Of a stretch of DNA of 35,255 nt, positions 6,150-14,489 are shown piece by piece. The notes beneath the pieces were generated by a model. The model worked only from the letters and a program-made list of their open reading frames with translations, was not told where the DNA came from and did not search any database. Position 1 is the first letter of the stretch. Each line of letters starts with the position of its first letter. Origin of the DNA: an uncultured Bacteroidales bacterium (lineage in GTDB: Bacteria > Bacteroidota > Bacteroidia > Bacteroidales > UBA932); contig ONEX01000026.1 of the NCBI GenBank assembly GCA_900316955.1, positions 1 to 35,255 of the forward strand, given 5' to 3'. A program made the translations under genes and the position numbers.

Positions 6150-9100
6150 ATGTTCAGACGTTTCTTCACGGCCCTGGCGGCCTTCACGCTCGCCCTGCCG
6201 GCCTTCGCCCAGGGGCCCGACCCCGATTTCCACATCTATCTTTGCTTCGGACAGTCCAATATGGAGGCCGGGGCCCGGCCCGCCCCGCAGGACGAGGGCT
6301 TCAACGACCCGCGCTTCCAGTTCATGGCGGCGGTCGACATGCCCCGCTACGGACGGGAGAAGGGCCATTGGTACACGGCCACGCCGCCCATCTGCCGGGA
6401 AGGCAACAACCTGGGCCCGGTCGATTTCTTCGGCCGCAAGATGATCGAAAACCTGCCGCCGAACATCCGCGTGGGCGTCATCAACGTGTCCGTCGCGGGC
6501 GCCAAGCTGGAGCTCTGGGACAAGGATGCGTACAAGGAGTACATCGACAATGAACGCGACTGGATGAAGGCCATCGTCGCGCAGTACGGCGGCAGCCCTT
6601 ACCACCGCCTGCTGGAAATCGCGCGCATCGCCCAGAAGGACGGCGTGATCAAGGGCATGTTGCTGCACCAGGGCGAGTCCAATCCGGACGACCCCGCCTG
6701 GCCCGGCCGCGTGAAGAAGATCCATGACGACCTCTGCGCCGAACTGGGCCTCAACCCCGACGACATCCCGCTCCTCGCCGGCGAACTGAAGTATGCCGAG
6801 GTGGACGGCGTCTGCGCCGCCTTCAACGACGTCGTGCTGCCGCACCTGCCGGAAGTGATGCCGAACGCCCACGTCATCTCCGCCCTGGGCTGCGAGAGCA
6901 CGGGCGACCAGTTCCATTTCAGCACCGAAGGCATGCGATTGATGGGCTACCGGATGGCCGAGAAGATGCTCCAGCTCGAAGGCTGGAAGAAGCCCGAGAA
7001 GCGCACCCTGGCCCTGCACCCGGACAAGCTCGGCATCCAGGTCAGCCCCACCCTCGCCGGCATCTTCTTCGAGGACATCAACCAGAGCGTCGATGGCGGC
7101 ATCTGCGCCCAGCTCATCCAGAACAACTCTTTCCAGGCCTACAACGTTCCGGAGGCTCCGGGGGCCGATGAATTCTCCCAGTGCGACACCATCTTCTTCG
7201 GATGGACGGTGGTCCGGAAGGACGGCGCCGTGGGCAGCGCCCGTGCCGTGGCCGACAAGCCGCTGGTCCCGAAGCTCAAGCGCTGGTACGACTTCGACCC
7301 GGACGACAAATACGACGACGAGCTCCGTTACGCCCAGTACAGCGTGCGCTTCGACATCCAGGATCCCGGCGAGGGCTTCGGCATCGCCGCCAACGGCTAC
7401 GGCATCTCCGAATACAAGCGCGGCCCGGGACAGCTCTATTCCAACAACACGCAGACGGCGTCCATTCCCGTCAAGGAAGGCGTGAGCTATGACCTGGGCC
7501 TGTACCTGCTGGCTAACAAGTACCGGGGAACCGTCTCGGTCTATCTGGAGGACAAGGACGGGAACATCAATTCCAACGTGGTCTCCATCACCCGGCCGGC
7601 CAAGAACTGGACGAAGTACACCGGCACGCTGAAGGCGGAGCGCTCCGTGGACAGCCGGCTGGTCATCGTGGGCGACGCGAAGGGCACCTTCTGGCTCGAT
7701 TTCGTCACCCTGGTGCCGGAAGCGTCCGAGCTCTGGAAGGGCGGCCAGTATGGGCCTTTCCGCAAGGACCTCCTGGAGGCGCTGGAAGCCCTGCATCCGA
7801 CCTTCATGCGCTTCCCCGGCGGCTGCGCCTCCGAGGGGACCAACTACTTCGGACAGGTGTTCTGGAAGAATTCCATCGGCCCGCGCGAGGAGCGGGTGGG
7901 CTTCCGCAACCACTGGGCCTACTGGACCTCGCAGTACATCGGTTTCTATGAGTACCTGCTCATGGCGGAGGGCCTCGGCGCCACGCCGCTGCCGGTGTTG
8001 AACAACGGTGTCACCTGCCAGTTCGCCGGCCACCAGTACATCGCGCCGCTCGACACGAAGGCCGACCGCGACCGCTTCTACAACATCTTCGTCAAGGATG
8101 CGCTCGACTTCATCGAGTTCTGCAACGGCGGGACCGACACTGAATGGGGCGCCAGGCGGGCTCAGATGGGCCATCCGGCCCCGTTCAACCTCAAGTACCT
8201 GGGCATCGGCAACGAGAACCAGGGACCCGAGTTCTGGGAGCGCTTCGACATCATGTACAAGGCCATCAAGGCCGCCCATCCGGAGATTACGATCGTCTCC
8301 ACCGCCGGCGCCGCCGACGCGGGCCGCGAGTTCGACGCCAATATGTCGGAAATCGACGCGAAATACCCCGACACCATCGTGGACGAGCACTATTACAAGG
8401 GCGACGACTGGTTCTACACCCACGGCGACCGCTATGAGCCGGGCAAGGTGCGCGGCAAGGACGGCAACACCTATGACCGGTCGAAGCCCACGCGCGTGTT
8501 CGTCGGCGAGTTCGCGAACAACCGCGCCAACAACGCCTACTCCTCCGCGATGGCCGAGGCGGCCTACTGGCTCAGCCTGGAGCGCAATTCCGACATGGTC
8601 GTGATGGCGGCCTACGCCCCGCTCTTCTGCAAGAAGGGATTCAACAAATGGAACTCGAACCTGATCTGGTTCGACAACCGCGGGATGTGGCGCAGCTGCA
8701 ACTACTGGTACCAGCAGCTCTTCTCCGTGGCGGGAGACCGCGCCTTCGCGATGTCGCCGGCGATGAACGGGGACGCCGCAGACGAGCGCATCTACAGCTC
8801 CCCCACCATTGACACGAAGACGGGCGAGATCTTCATCAAAATGGTCAATGCCGAGGCGGTGGACAAGGTTTTCACTGTCCAGACCGGAACGGGCCTGACT
8901 TATGAGGCCACGCTGGAGTTCGTCTCCTCGCACGACACGTCCATCAAGAACCAGGGTGACCAGAACTACTACTCCAGTCACCCGGACTACGCGGCGCCAA
9001 CCGCGGTCAACGGCCCCGGCGCCGCCGAACGCCCGGGCCTCCGCGAAATGGCCTTCCGCTTCGGCCGCCGGGTCAAATACAACGAGCCCGTCGTCCCTCA

Positions 9101-9191
9101 CACCAAGGCCCTGGGCGCCGTGAAGGGCAGTTTCGACTTCACCCTCCCGGAGAACGCCATCGCCGTCCTGCGGCTGAAGCCTGTCCGGTAG
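6150..9191 (+). CDS. Bifunctional CE6 acetyl esterase - GH51 alpha-L-arabinofuranosidase, secreted
   Basis: A 1013-residue protein with a signal peptide (~1-20). Residues ~25-280 form a CE6/SASA SGNH esterase: block I FGQSNME with nucleophile Ser36, HQGESN, and the late Asp/His block DQFHFS. Residues ~295-1010 match GH51: an N-terminal strand GIFFEDINQSVDGG, a carbohydrate-binding-like insert (~390-530), MRFPGGC, the acid/base Glu689 in GNENQGP and nucleophile Glu787 in VGEFANN. Together they would remove acetyl and arabinofuranosyl side groups from xylan or arabinan-type glycans. The start at 6150 gives a proper signal peptide and fits the promoter. Both domains look complete and keep their catalytic residues. 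Confidence 0.92.
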   Translation: MFRRFFTALAAFTLALPAFAQGPDPDFHIYLCFGQSNMEAGARPAPQDEGFNDPRFQFMAAVDMPRYGREKGHWYTATPPICREGNNLGPVDFFGRKMIENLPPNIRVGVINVSVAGAKLELWDKDAYKEYIDNERDWMKAIVAQYGGSPYHRLLEIARIAQKDGVIKGMLLHQGESNPDDPAWPGRVKKIHDDLCAELGLNPDDIPLLAGELKYAEVDGVCAAFNDVVLPHLPEVMPNAHVISALGCESTGDQFHFSTEGMRLMGYRMAEKMLQLEGWKKPEKRTLALHPDKLGIQVSPTLAGIFFEDINQSVDGGICAQLIQNNSFQAYNVPEAPGADEFSQCDTIFFGWTVVRKDGAVGSARAVADKPLVPKLKRWYDFDPDDKYDDELRYAQYSVRFDIQDPGEGFGIAANGYGISEYKRGPGQLYSNNTQTASIPVKEGVSYDLGLYLLANKYRGTVSVYLEDKDGNINSNVVSITRPAKNWTKYTGTLKAERSVDSRLVIVGDAKGTFWLDFVTLVPEASELWKGGQYGPFRKDLLEALEALHPTFMRFPGGCASEGTNYFGQVFWKNSIGPREERVGFRNHWAYWTSQYIGFYEYLLMAEGLGATPLPVLNNGVTCQFAGHQYIAPLDTKADRDRFYNIFVKDALDFIEFCNGGTDTEWGARRAQMGHPAPFNLKYLGIGNENQGPEFWERFDIMYKAIKAAHPEITIVSTAGAADAGREFDANMSEIDAKYPDTIVDEHYYKGDDWFYTHGDRYEPGKVRGKDGNTYDRSKPTRVFVGEFANNRANNAYSSAMAEAAYWLSLERNSDMVVMAAYAPLFCKKGFNKWNSNLIWFDNRGMWRSCNYWYQQLFSVAGDRAFAMSPAMNGDAADERIYSSPTIDTKTGEIFIKMVNAEAVDKVFTVQTGTGLTYEATLEFVSSHDTSIKNQGDQNYYSSHPDYAAPTAVNGPGAAERPGLREMAFRFGRRVKYNEPVVPHTKALGAVKGSFDFTLPENAIAVLRLKPVR

Positions 9192-9238
9192 CGCGATATC
9201 TTTTTTGCTTTTTTTCTTGGATTTTGGAAAATCATCCG

Positions 9239-9246
9239 TATCTTTG
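9239..9246 (+). promoter_or_regulatory. -7 promoter element for the S41-like lipoprotein gene
   Basis: TATCTTTG, with TTGG at 9217-9220 as a candidate -33 (18-nt spacing). Just downstream, an 8-bp perfect inverted repeat (9249-9256 with 9263-9270) lies at or after the predicted transcription start and could be a leader hairpin or operator. Confidence 0.6.
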
Positions 9247-9288
9247 CGGTGTATTAATGTGCTAATACACGAATAAACGATAAAAGGT

Positions 9289-11145
9289 ATGAAAACCAGA
9301 GTCCTCTCCCTTCTGCTGCTGGCGGCCACGCTGGCCACCGTTTCCTGCAGCCCGAAGTACTACGCCAACCGGAACCGCGTTCCTGACGAGATGCCCGACG
9401 GGGGCAGCTACACCGAGCGGGTCGTGCCCGTGGTCACCAAGATCGCCCCGGACGGGCAGGTGACGCTCCGCTTCTATGACAGCATGCCGAATGTCGCCTA
9501 CATCTCGGCGGCGGACTTCCAGTCCATCGTCCTGCCCGGCTCCACGATGACCGTCACGCACACTGGCGCGGGCCAGTACACCCTGACCAACGCCGATGCG
9601 ACGGCGACTGTCAATATCAACGACGACGTGTTCGTGACCGACGGGTTCGAGGCATTTACGAACCAGATGGGCCTCCTGCAGCCCGGCATGGCCAATGTCT
9701 ATTATGACGGCATGCCGTTCGTCCGCTACAAGAGCGTCGCCTACCTCCCGCTCAAGGCGACCACGACGCTCGATATGGGTGCCTACGGCATCGACCTCCA
9801 CGCCGACGGCAAGGGTGCGGTCTATTTCCCCTTCGCCACGCTCGCGGACATGTACACGGACCTCTACTACCACCACGCCGGCTTCAACGGCGAGAAGGTG
9901 GTGGCCAACCTGTCGGTCAACGAAGTCGAGCTCTCGGAAATCGACCCCGACTACAACAAGCCCCTCGTGGCCCGGACCACCCGTCCGGCCGACCTGGCGG
10001 ACTTCAACTACAAGGAGCTGTGCTTCGCGATGGACCATTTCTATGGCTACCCCGGCCGGATCAAGTACAATGATGCCCTCAAGGCCAAGGGCCTGGACAA
10101 GGTCCTCGAAGAGGATATCGAATGCGGGCCTTCCATCAAGAAACTCCTGCTCTCGGAGAAACTCTCCGATTACCTGGTTGGCATGATGGGCCTGACGGGC
10201 GTCTATTTCGACGGTCACACGGCCATGGCCATTACCTCGGCCCTCGGAAAGACCACGGACCATCCTGAATTATTCCAGGAATACCAGGCAGGCTTGATGG
10301 CGCACCAGGACGTCCTGGCCCTGGTCATGGGCGCGATTGCGTCCATGCAGACGATGGTGGCGGACGGACAGGCTGTCGAGGCGCTGCGCCCGAAAGTCTA
10401 TGGCGAGGGCGTGACTTACGTCAAGAAGGGCGATACGGCCGTCTGCGTGTTCGATTCGTTCAACGAGCGGAATGAGCAGGCCTGGAAGGATTATTATGCC
10501 GGCAAAGGCCCGATGCCCACGGTCGAAAACGCGCCGAAAGACGACATAGTCATCTTCCTGGACGCCCTGAAGAAGGCCGCAGCCGATCCCGAGGTGAAGA
10601 ACTTCGTCATCGACATCACCGCCAATGGCGGCGGCTCCGCGGACATCGTCCTGGCAATGACCTCCCTCATCCTGGACAAGAGCTATATCAGCCAGGACAA
10701 CAGTCTCACCGGCCAGCGGTCGATCGTGGAGTATGAGGTGGACCGCAACTTCAACGGCGTGTTCGACGCGGCGGACAAGGACGTCCGCTACGACCTCAAC
10801 TTCGCCGTCCTTACGTCCGGCATGTCCTTCTCCTGCGGCAACCTGTTCCCGTCCATCCTCAAGGACAACGGCGTTCCCGTGCTGGGCGCGACCTCCGGCG
10901 GCGGCGCCTGCGCCATCCAGGCGATGTGCACGGCCGACGGCTTCTGCTTCCAGATTTCCTCCTTCCGCGCCCGGCTGAACACGCTGGACGGCGACAACAT
11001 CGACGGCGGCGTCACCCCCGACATCCCGATCGACAACGACGGGAAGGTCGAGGTGAAGCTCTCCGAGGAGAACTCCCTGATGGTCAAGGATTACTCGAAG
11101 TATTTCGACATCGACTACCTGCGCTCCCTGCTGGAGAGCAAGTAA
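9289..11145 (+). CDS. S41-peptidase-like lipoprotein
   Basis: A 618-residue protein with a lipoprotein signal peptide (lipobox Cys20). Residues ~30-230 show no family I recognise. Residues ~395-600 match the S41 (C-terminal processing protease) catalytic core: KNFVIDITANGGGS, the serine region LTSGMSFSCGN (candidate nucleophile Ser513 or Ser515), GATSGGG and GVTPDIPI. The lysine found after this point in CtpA-type enzymes is not seen in the GATSGGGAC loop, so the mechanism or activity is uncertain. No PDZ domain is apparent. It is probably anchored to the outer membrane and may process surface or periplasmic proteins. Its own promoter precedes it, so it need not belong to the CE6-GH51 transcript. 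Confidence 0.75.
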   Translation: MKTRVLSLLLLAATLATVSCSPKYYANRNRVPDEMPDGGSYTERVVPVVTKIAPDGQVTLRFYDSMPNVAYISAADFQSIVLPGSTMTVTHTGAGQYTLTNADATATVNINDDVFVTDGFEAFTNQMGLLQPGMANVYYDGMPFVRYKSVAYLPLKATTTLDMGAYGIDLHADGKGAVYFPFATLADMYTDLYYHHAGFNGEKVVANLSVNEVELSEIDPDYNKPLVARTTRPADLADFNYKELCFAMDHFYGYPGRIKYNDALKAKGLDKVLEEDIECGPSIKKLLLSEKLSDYLVGMMGLTGVYFDGHTAMAITSALGKTTDHPELFQEYQAGLMAHQDVLALVMGAIASMQTMVADGQAVEALRPKVYGEGVTYVKKGDTAVCVFDSFNERNEQAWKDYYAGKGPMPTVENAPKDDIVIFLDALKKAAADPEVKNFVIDITANGGGSADIVLAMTSLILDKSYISQDNSLTGQRSIVEYEVDRNFNGVFDAADKDVRYDLNFAVLTSGMSFSCGNLFPSILKDNGVPVLGATSGGGACAIQAMCTADGFCFQISSFRARLNTLDGDNIDGGVTPDIPIDNDGKVEVKLSEENSLMVKDYSKYFDIDYLRSLLESK

Positions 11146-11163
11146 TCCCCCTCCTTTTCCGGT

Positions 11164-11574
11164 TTACCTCCGCATCGCCTCGTTCAGGCCGGTGCGGAGG
11201 TTTTCGATGACCGCTTCGGAACTGTAGGTAGCGCCGGAGACGGCGTCGAGGGGCATTTTAGCGGCTTCGCTCACTTTCCTGCCCACGACGGCCTTCAGGA
11301 GGCCACCTTTGATGACTCGTTCGAAATAGCTCGGCGACTCGGTGTTCGGGAGCGCCTCGACGGAGGCAACCACCCCGCCCACGACCTTGATGACCAGGGG
11401 CGTGGGACCGTCATAGCCGATGACGTCCTTGCAGAGCTCGGTGGTGTTGATGACCAGGGTGTCGGCCGGCGCCTTCACGCCGGTGCGCGGGCCGCCGGCG
11501 CGTCCGGCCAGGCCCGCGGAGAGGAAGAGGGCGGCAAAAGCCGCCAGGAACAGGATCCGTTTCATATTCTTCAT
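11164..11574 (-). CDS. Exported FMN-binding domain protein
   Basis: A 136-residue protein with a signal peptide (~1-25) and one FMN_bind domain (PF04205). The flavinylation motif Dxx[ST]GAT is present as D110-A-V-S-G-A-T116, so Thr116 is the likely site of covalent FMN attachment by ApbE. Related domains are RnfG and NqrC. It could pass electrons outside the inner membrane. It lies 17 nt downstream of the phosphatase-esterase gene on the same strand, so it is probably the last gene of that operon. No apbE is visible nearby. Confidence 0.85.
   Translation of the reverse strand: MKNMKRILFLAAFAALFLSAGLAGRAGGPRTGVKAPADTLVINTTELCKDVIGYDGPTPLVIKVVGGVVASVEALPNTESPSYFERVIKGGLLKAVVGRKVSEAAKMPLDAVSGATYSSEAVIENLRTGLNEAMRR
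11166..11204 (+). terminator. Terminator-like hairpin inside a convergent gene end
   Basis: A 9-bp perfect stem (11166-11174 with 11193-11201), with an 18-nt loop and then TTT, follows the S41-like gene by 20 nt. It lies inside the last codons of the convergent FMN-binding gene, so one sequence may serve both as coding DNA and as a terminator. Confidence 0.45.
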
Positions 11575-11591
11575 AGTTCAGGTCCAAACCA

Positions 11592-13769
11592 TTACCGGAA
11601 AAGCATCGGGGCGAACTGGTGCAGGGAGCGGCGCCAGGTGAGCCATTCGTGGCCCGTACCCGGGGATTCGTAATAGAAATGCTTGACGCCCAGCTTGTCC
11701 AGGGAGAGGTGCAGGTCGCGGATACCGGCGTACATTTGCGCGGGTTCGTCCGTACCGATGCTGATGTACAGCAGATGATAATCGTCGTTCAGGGACTGCG
11801 GATACATTTCGGCGTCGCAGCGGTCGCCCGGGCCGCGGCCGGAGCCGCTGAAACCGCCGATCCAACCGAACAGTTCCGGATGATCGAGGCCGATGGTATA
11901 AGCCTGGAAACCGCCCAGCGACAGGCCGCAAATGGCGCGGTGGTCACGGTCTGTGAGCGTGCGGAAACGGGCGTCGAAGGTCGGGACGGTCTCCTCTATG
12001 GTCACCTTTTCGAAGGCGTCGAAATTGAACAGGTTGAAGCCGCCCGCGGGTTGGGCGCCGGCGAGCGTCGCCACTGCATGCTCGCAGACGATGATCATCG
12101 GCTCGCAAGCCCCTTCCGCGATGAGGTTGTCCATGATGTCGCGCATCATGCCCTGGGTTGCCCAGCCGGTCTCATCCTCGCCGGCCCCGTGCATCAGGTA
12201 CAGCACCGGGAAGCGGCGCGCCGGCTCGGACGCGTACTGCGGCGGCAGATAAACATAGCAGGTGCGCTCCGCCCCGGTGAGCGCGGAATTGTATTTCTCA
12301 ATGCGGATCTCGCCGTGCGGGACGTCCTTCTCCAGGTAATAGTCCACCCCCGCCTCGGGGATCTCGATGCCGCTGGACCAGAAGCCCGAGCCGAAGAACA
12401 GCCGGCTGTTCGGGTCCGAGACCCGCTTCCCGTCCACATTCAGCGTGTAATAGTGGAAACCGGGCACGAGGGGATCGGACTTGGCTTCCCAGATTCCGTC
12501 TGCACCCTTTACCATCGGATAGTTCTTGCCGCCCACGTTCACGGTGACCGCCTGGGCCTCCGGAAAGTCGTTGCGGAAAACGGCCGAGAGGTCCGGATAG
12601 ACCATCGGGTAGGCCTTCCCGGGCAGGTTCGTTGTTGCAGGCGTCGGTTCGGTGAGGACGCCGACCGTCTCCTTTTCGATGAGATACGACCGCAGGCGCG
12701 CAATCTCCTCCGGGGTGAGCGGATCCACGCTGGCGGAATGCCGGGTGGTCGCCCAGTTGTACACGAGCTGGTGGATGTCCGTCACTTCGAGCCATCCGAA
12801 CTTACGCAGATGCTGGACGGCCTCATACAGGATATGCGTCTCCTTCCCGTCGTCGCGGAAATTCCGCAGGCGGGTGTTCGGCCCGGCGAAGGTCGTAATC
12901 TCATAATCCTTGGACATGTCGCTCTCGGACACGCCCAGGAGCGCTTCAATCAGGAAACCCAGGGTCCCGGTGCGGTCCGCGCCGCCGGCGCAGTGGAAAT
13001 ACACCGCCCGGCCTTCGCCGAGATAGCCGATGATGGCCCGGATCGCCTGCTGGTAGAGTTCCTGCGTATTACCGGTGCCGCGACCGAGGTTCTTCTCCAC
13101 GGGAAACTTGATATATTCCACGCCTTCCACGACCGGGCCCACATTCGCTTCGCTCTCCTTGATGCCGCGGAGGTCCAGGTCGACGGAAATGCCCAGGTCA
13201 TCCTTGAAGATCTCCTTGGCGCGGTCCGTTGTCCGGCGACTGCTGAGCGCGGCGCCCCGGAACAACTTGCCATAGGCGATGTGCCCGCCATCGGCTTTCC
13301 AGCCGCCCAGGTCACGCATGTTCGATGCGACGCCGGCAATCATGCGCAGCGGGCCGACGGGCGTGAAGGAGGCCGACGTCAGGACCTTTCCTTCGCCGTC
13401 CAGCACCTTGTAGAAATACTTCACCCCCGGTACCAGGTTATAAATCTTGGCCTCTTCCGCCTCGAACGGGACCTCGGTCGCCGCCTCGAAAAGCGGGGAA
13501 CGGGACACTAGCACCTTTACGGCATTGCCTTCCTTCCAGGAGACCGTCACCGGCTTCGGCCGGTCCGTCGCGTGCAGGTTCTTCCGGTATTCCCGGGCGT
13601 AGGAAACGGTGTACGCGGTGTCGGCGGTATAATCCACTTCCTCCAGGAACCGCCAGGTTCCGTCATTGACCATACCGATTTTGACCTCCTGCGCGGCGGC
13701 GCAGACAGTCAGGGCCGCGAGGGCGGCCAGGAGCAGGAGTCTTCTTTTCATGCCAAGGGTTGTTTTCAT
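11592..13769 (-). CDS. Secreted tyrosine-phosphatase / CE1-type esterase fusion
   Basis: A 725-residue protein with a signal peptide (~1-26). Residues ~27-135 resemble an Ig/FN3-like domain. Residues ~140-355 are a tyrosine/dual-specificity phosphatase domain of the PF13350 type: NMRDLGG, then the P-loop HCAGGADRTG with Cys260 and Arg266. Residues ~395-480 look like an E-set/CBM48-like domain (DGIWEAKSDPLVPGFHYYTL). Residues ~490-725 form an esterase-D-like (CE1/feruloyl esterase) alpha/beta hydrolase with nucleophile Ser617 in GLSLGG and a late GTGHEW histidine. It follows the upstream gene by 1 nt (translational coupling), with a GAGGAA ribosome site that favours the first ATG. The CBM48-CE1 half resembles PUL feruloyl esterases; the phosphatase half is unusual there. 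Confidence 0.88.
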   Translation of the reverse strand: MKTTLGMKRRLLLLAALAALTVCAAAQEVKIGMVNDGTWRFLEEVDYTADTAYTVSYAREYRKNLHATDRPKPVTVSWKEGNAVKVLVSRSPLFEAATEVPFEAEEAKIYNLVPGVKYFYKVLDGEGKVLTSASFTPVGPLRMIAGVASNMRDLGGWKADGGHIAYGKLFRGAALSSRRTTDRAKEIFKDDLGISVDLDLRGIKESEANVGPVVEGVEYIKFPVEKNLGRGTGNTQELYQQAIRAIIGYLGEGRAVYFHCAGGADRTGTLGFLIEALLGVSESDMSKDYEITTFAGPNTRLRNFRDDGKETHILYEAVQHLRKFGWLEVTDIHQLVYNWATTRHSASVDPLTPEEIARLRSYLIEKETVGVLTEPTPATTNLPGKAYPMVYPDLSAVFRNDFPEAQAVTVNVGGKNYPMVKGADGIWEAKSDPLVPGFHYYTLNVDGKRVSDPNSRLFFGSGFWSSGIEIPEAGVDYYLEKDVPHGEIRIEKYNSALTGAERTCYVYLPPQYASEPARRFPVLYLMHGAGEDETGWATQGMMRDIMDNLIAEGACEPMIIVCEHAVATLAGAQPAGGFNLFNFDAFEKVTIEETVPTFDARFRTLTDRDHRAICGLSLGGFQAYTIGLDHPELFGWIGGFSGSGRGPGDRCDAEMYPQSLNDDYHLLYISIGTDEPAQMYAGIRDLHLSLDKLGVKHFYYESPGTGHEWLTWRRSLHQFAPMLFR

Positions 13770-13770
13770 A

Positions 13771-14430
13771 TCACAATTCCTCCCCGCTGTTCAGGCGGGT
13801 AAGGAAAGCACGGGTGTCGTCGAGCGTCTTGGGAAGGGAGTGGGACTTGAGCCAGGCGTCCAACTCGTCCTTGCGGGCGGGGAAGCGCTTCCGGAGGCTG
13901 CGCTTGTTGATGGCGGTGACGTTGCCGGCCTGATACAGGAAACAGGACTCGGATACGTTGTAGGGATAGCTCTTGGACGACTGGAGGGTGTACATCATTC
14001 CGTCGGACTGGAGCGACCCCACTTCCCGGATGGCGCTGGTGCGGGATTGGATGCCATAGGCGCCCGTCTTGACGTCGCGGAGGATCTCCACGTTGCGCCG
14101 GTAGGCCAACGTCAAGTCGTCGGTGATGGGATACAGCCGGTAGAAGACGCCGTCGATGCGGACGAAGACAATGTCGTCGATAACCACCCGGTTGATGTTG
14201 TCGGCCTTGGAAGAGAGCTCCTTATCCTTGTCCATGAACCGCAGCGTCTGGTCCACCGCGCAGATGTTCAGCTCTCCCTGCGCGGGGCCCTGGTCGGAGA
14301 AATAGACCATCCCCTGCCGGAATTCCGGCAGCAGGTAGAAGACGTCCGCGGGGATGTCGCCCTGGGCCTCCTGGCCGAAGGCCGCTCCGCCCGCAAGCAA
14401 AAGGACCAGCAGCAGAACTATCTTTTTCAT
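13771..14430 (-). CDS. Secreted protein of unknown function
   Basis: A 219-residue protein with a clear signal peptide (~1-20, ending AFGQ). The rest is soluble, with no motif I recognise; several repeated strand-like segments (NINRVVIDDIVFVRIDGVFY, DVKTGAYGIQS) suggest a beta-rich fold. I chose the ATG at 14430 because the frame's earlier Met lies upstream of the promoter and would hide the signal peptide. The -7 element is so close (14436-14443) that the transcript would be leaderless or nearly so. It is the first gene of a three-gene operon with the phosphatase-esterase and the FMN-binding protein. Confidence 0.7.
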   Translation of the reverse strand: MKKIVLLLVLLLAGGAAFGQEAQGDIPADVFYLLPEFRQGMVYFSDQGPAQGELNICAVDQTLRFMDKDKELSSKADNINRVVIDDIVFVRIDGVFYRLYPITDDLTLAYRRNVEILRDVKTGAYGIQSRTSAIREVGSLQSDGMMYTLQSSKSYPYNVSESCFLYQAGNVTAINKRSLRKRFPARKDELDAWLKSHSLPKTLDDTRAFLTRLNSGEEL

Positions 14431-14435
14431 ACCCA

Positions 14436-14443
14436 CAAATATA
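14436..14443 (-). promoter_or_regulatory. -7 promoter element of the phosphatase-esterase operon
   Basis: The minus strand reads TATATTTG, followed by TGGGT and the ATG at 14430. In Bacteroidetes transcription starts a few bases after this element, so the mRNA would begin at or just before the start codon. Confidence 0.55.
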
Positions 14444-14464
14444 GGGTTTTTCCGCAAAATTGCC

Positions 14465-14472
14465 GATATTTG
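14465..14472 (+). promoter_or_regulatory. Possible -7 element for the GH29 gene
   Basis: GATATTTG has one mismatch to TAnnTTTG. It lies 17 nt before the ATG at 14490 and is divergent from the operon on the other strand. Confidence 0.35.
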
Positions 14473-14489
14473 TATAAATGCTGACCACC

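Noticed and set aside
9249-9270. 8-bp inverted repeat as a riboswitch
   Set aside because: It is too short and simple for a riboswitch; it is noted only as a possible leader hairpin or operator.
6066-9338. 1090-residue minus-strand reading frame opposite the CE6-GH51 gene
   Set aside because: Its translation is low-complexity and matches no family; it is an antisense shadow caused by high GC in a gene with clear catalytic motifs.
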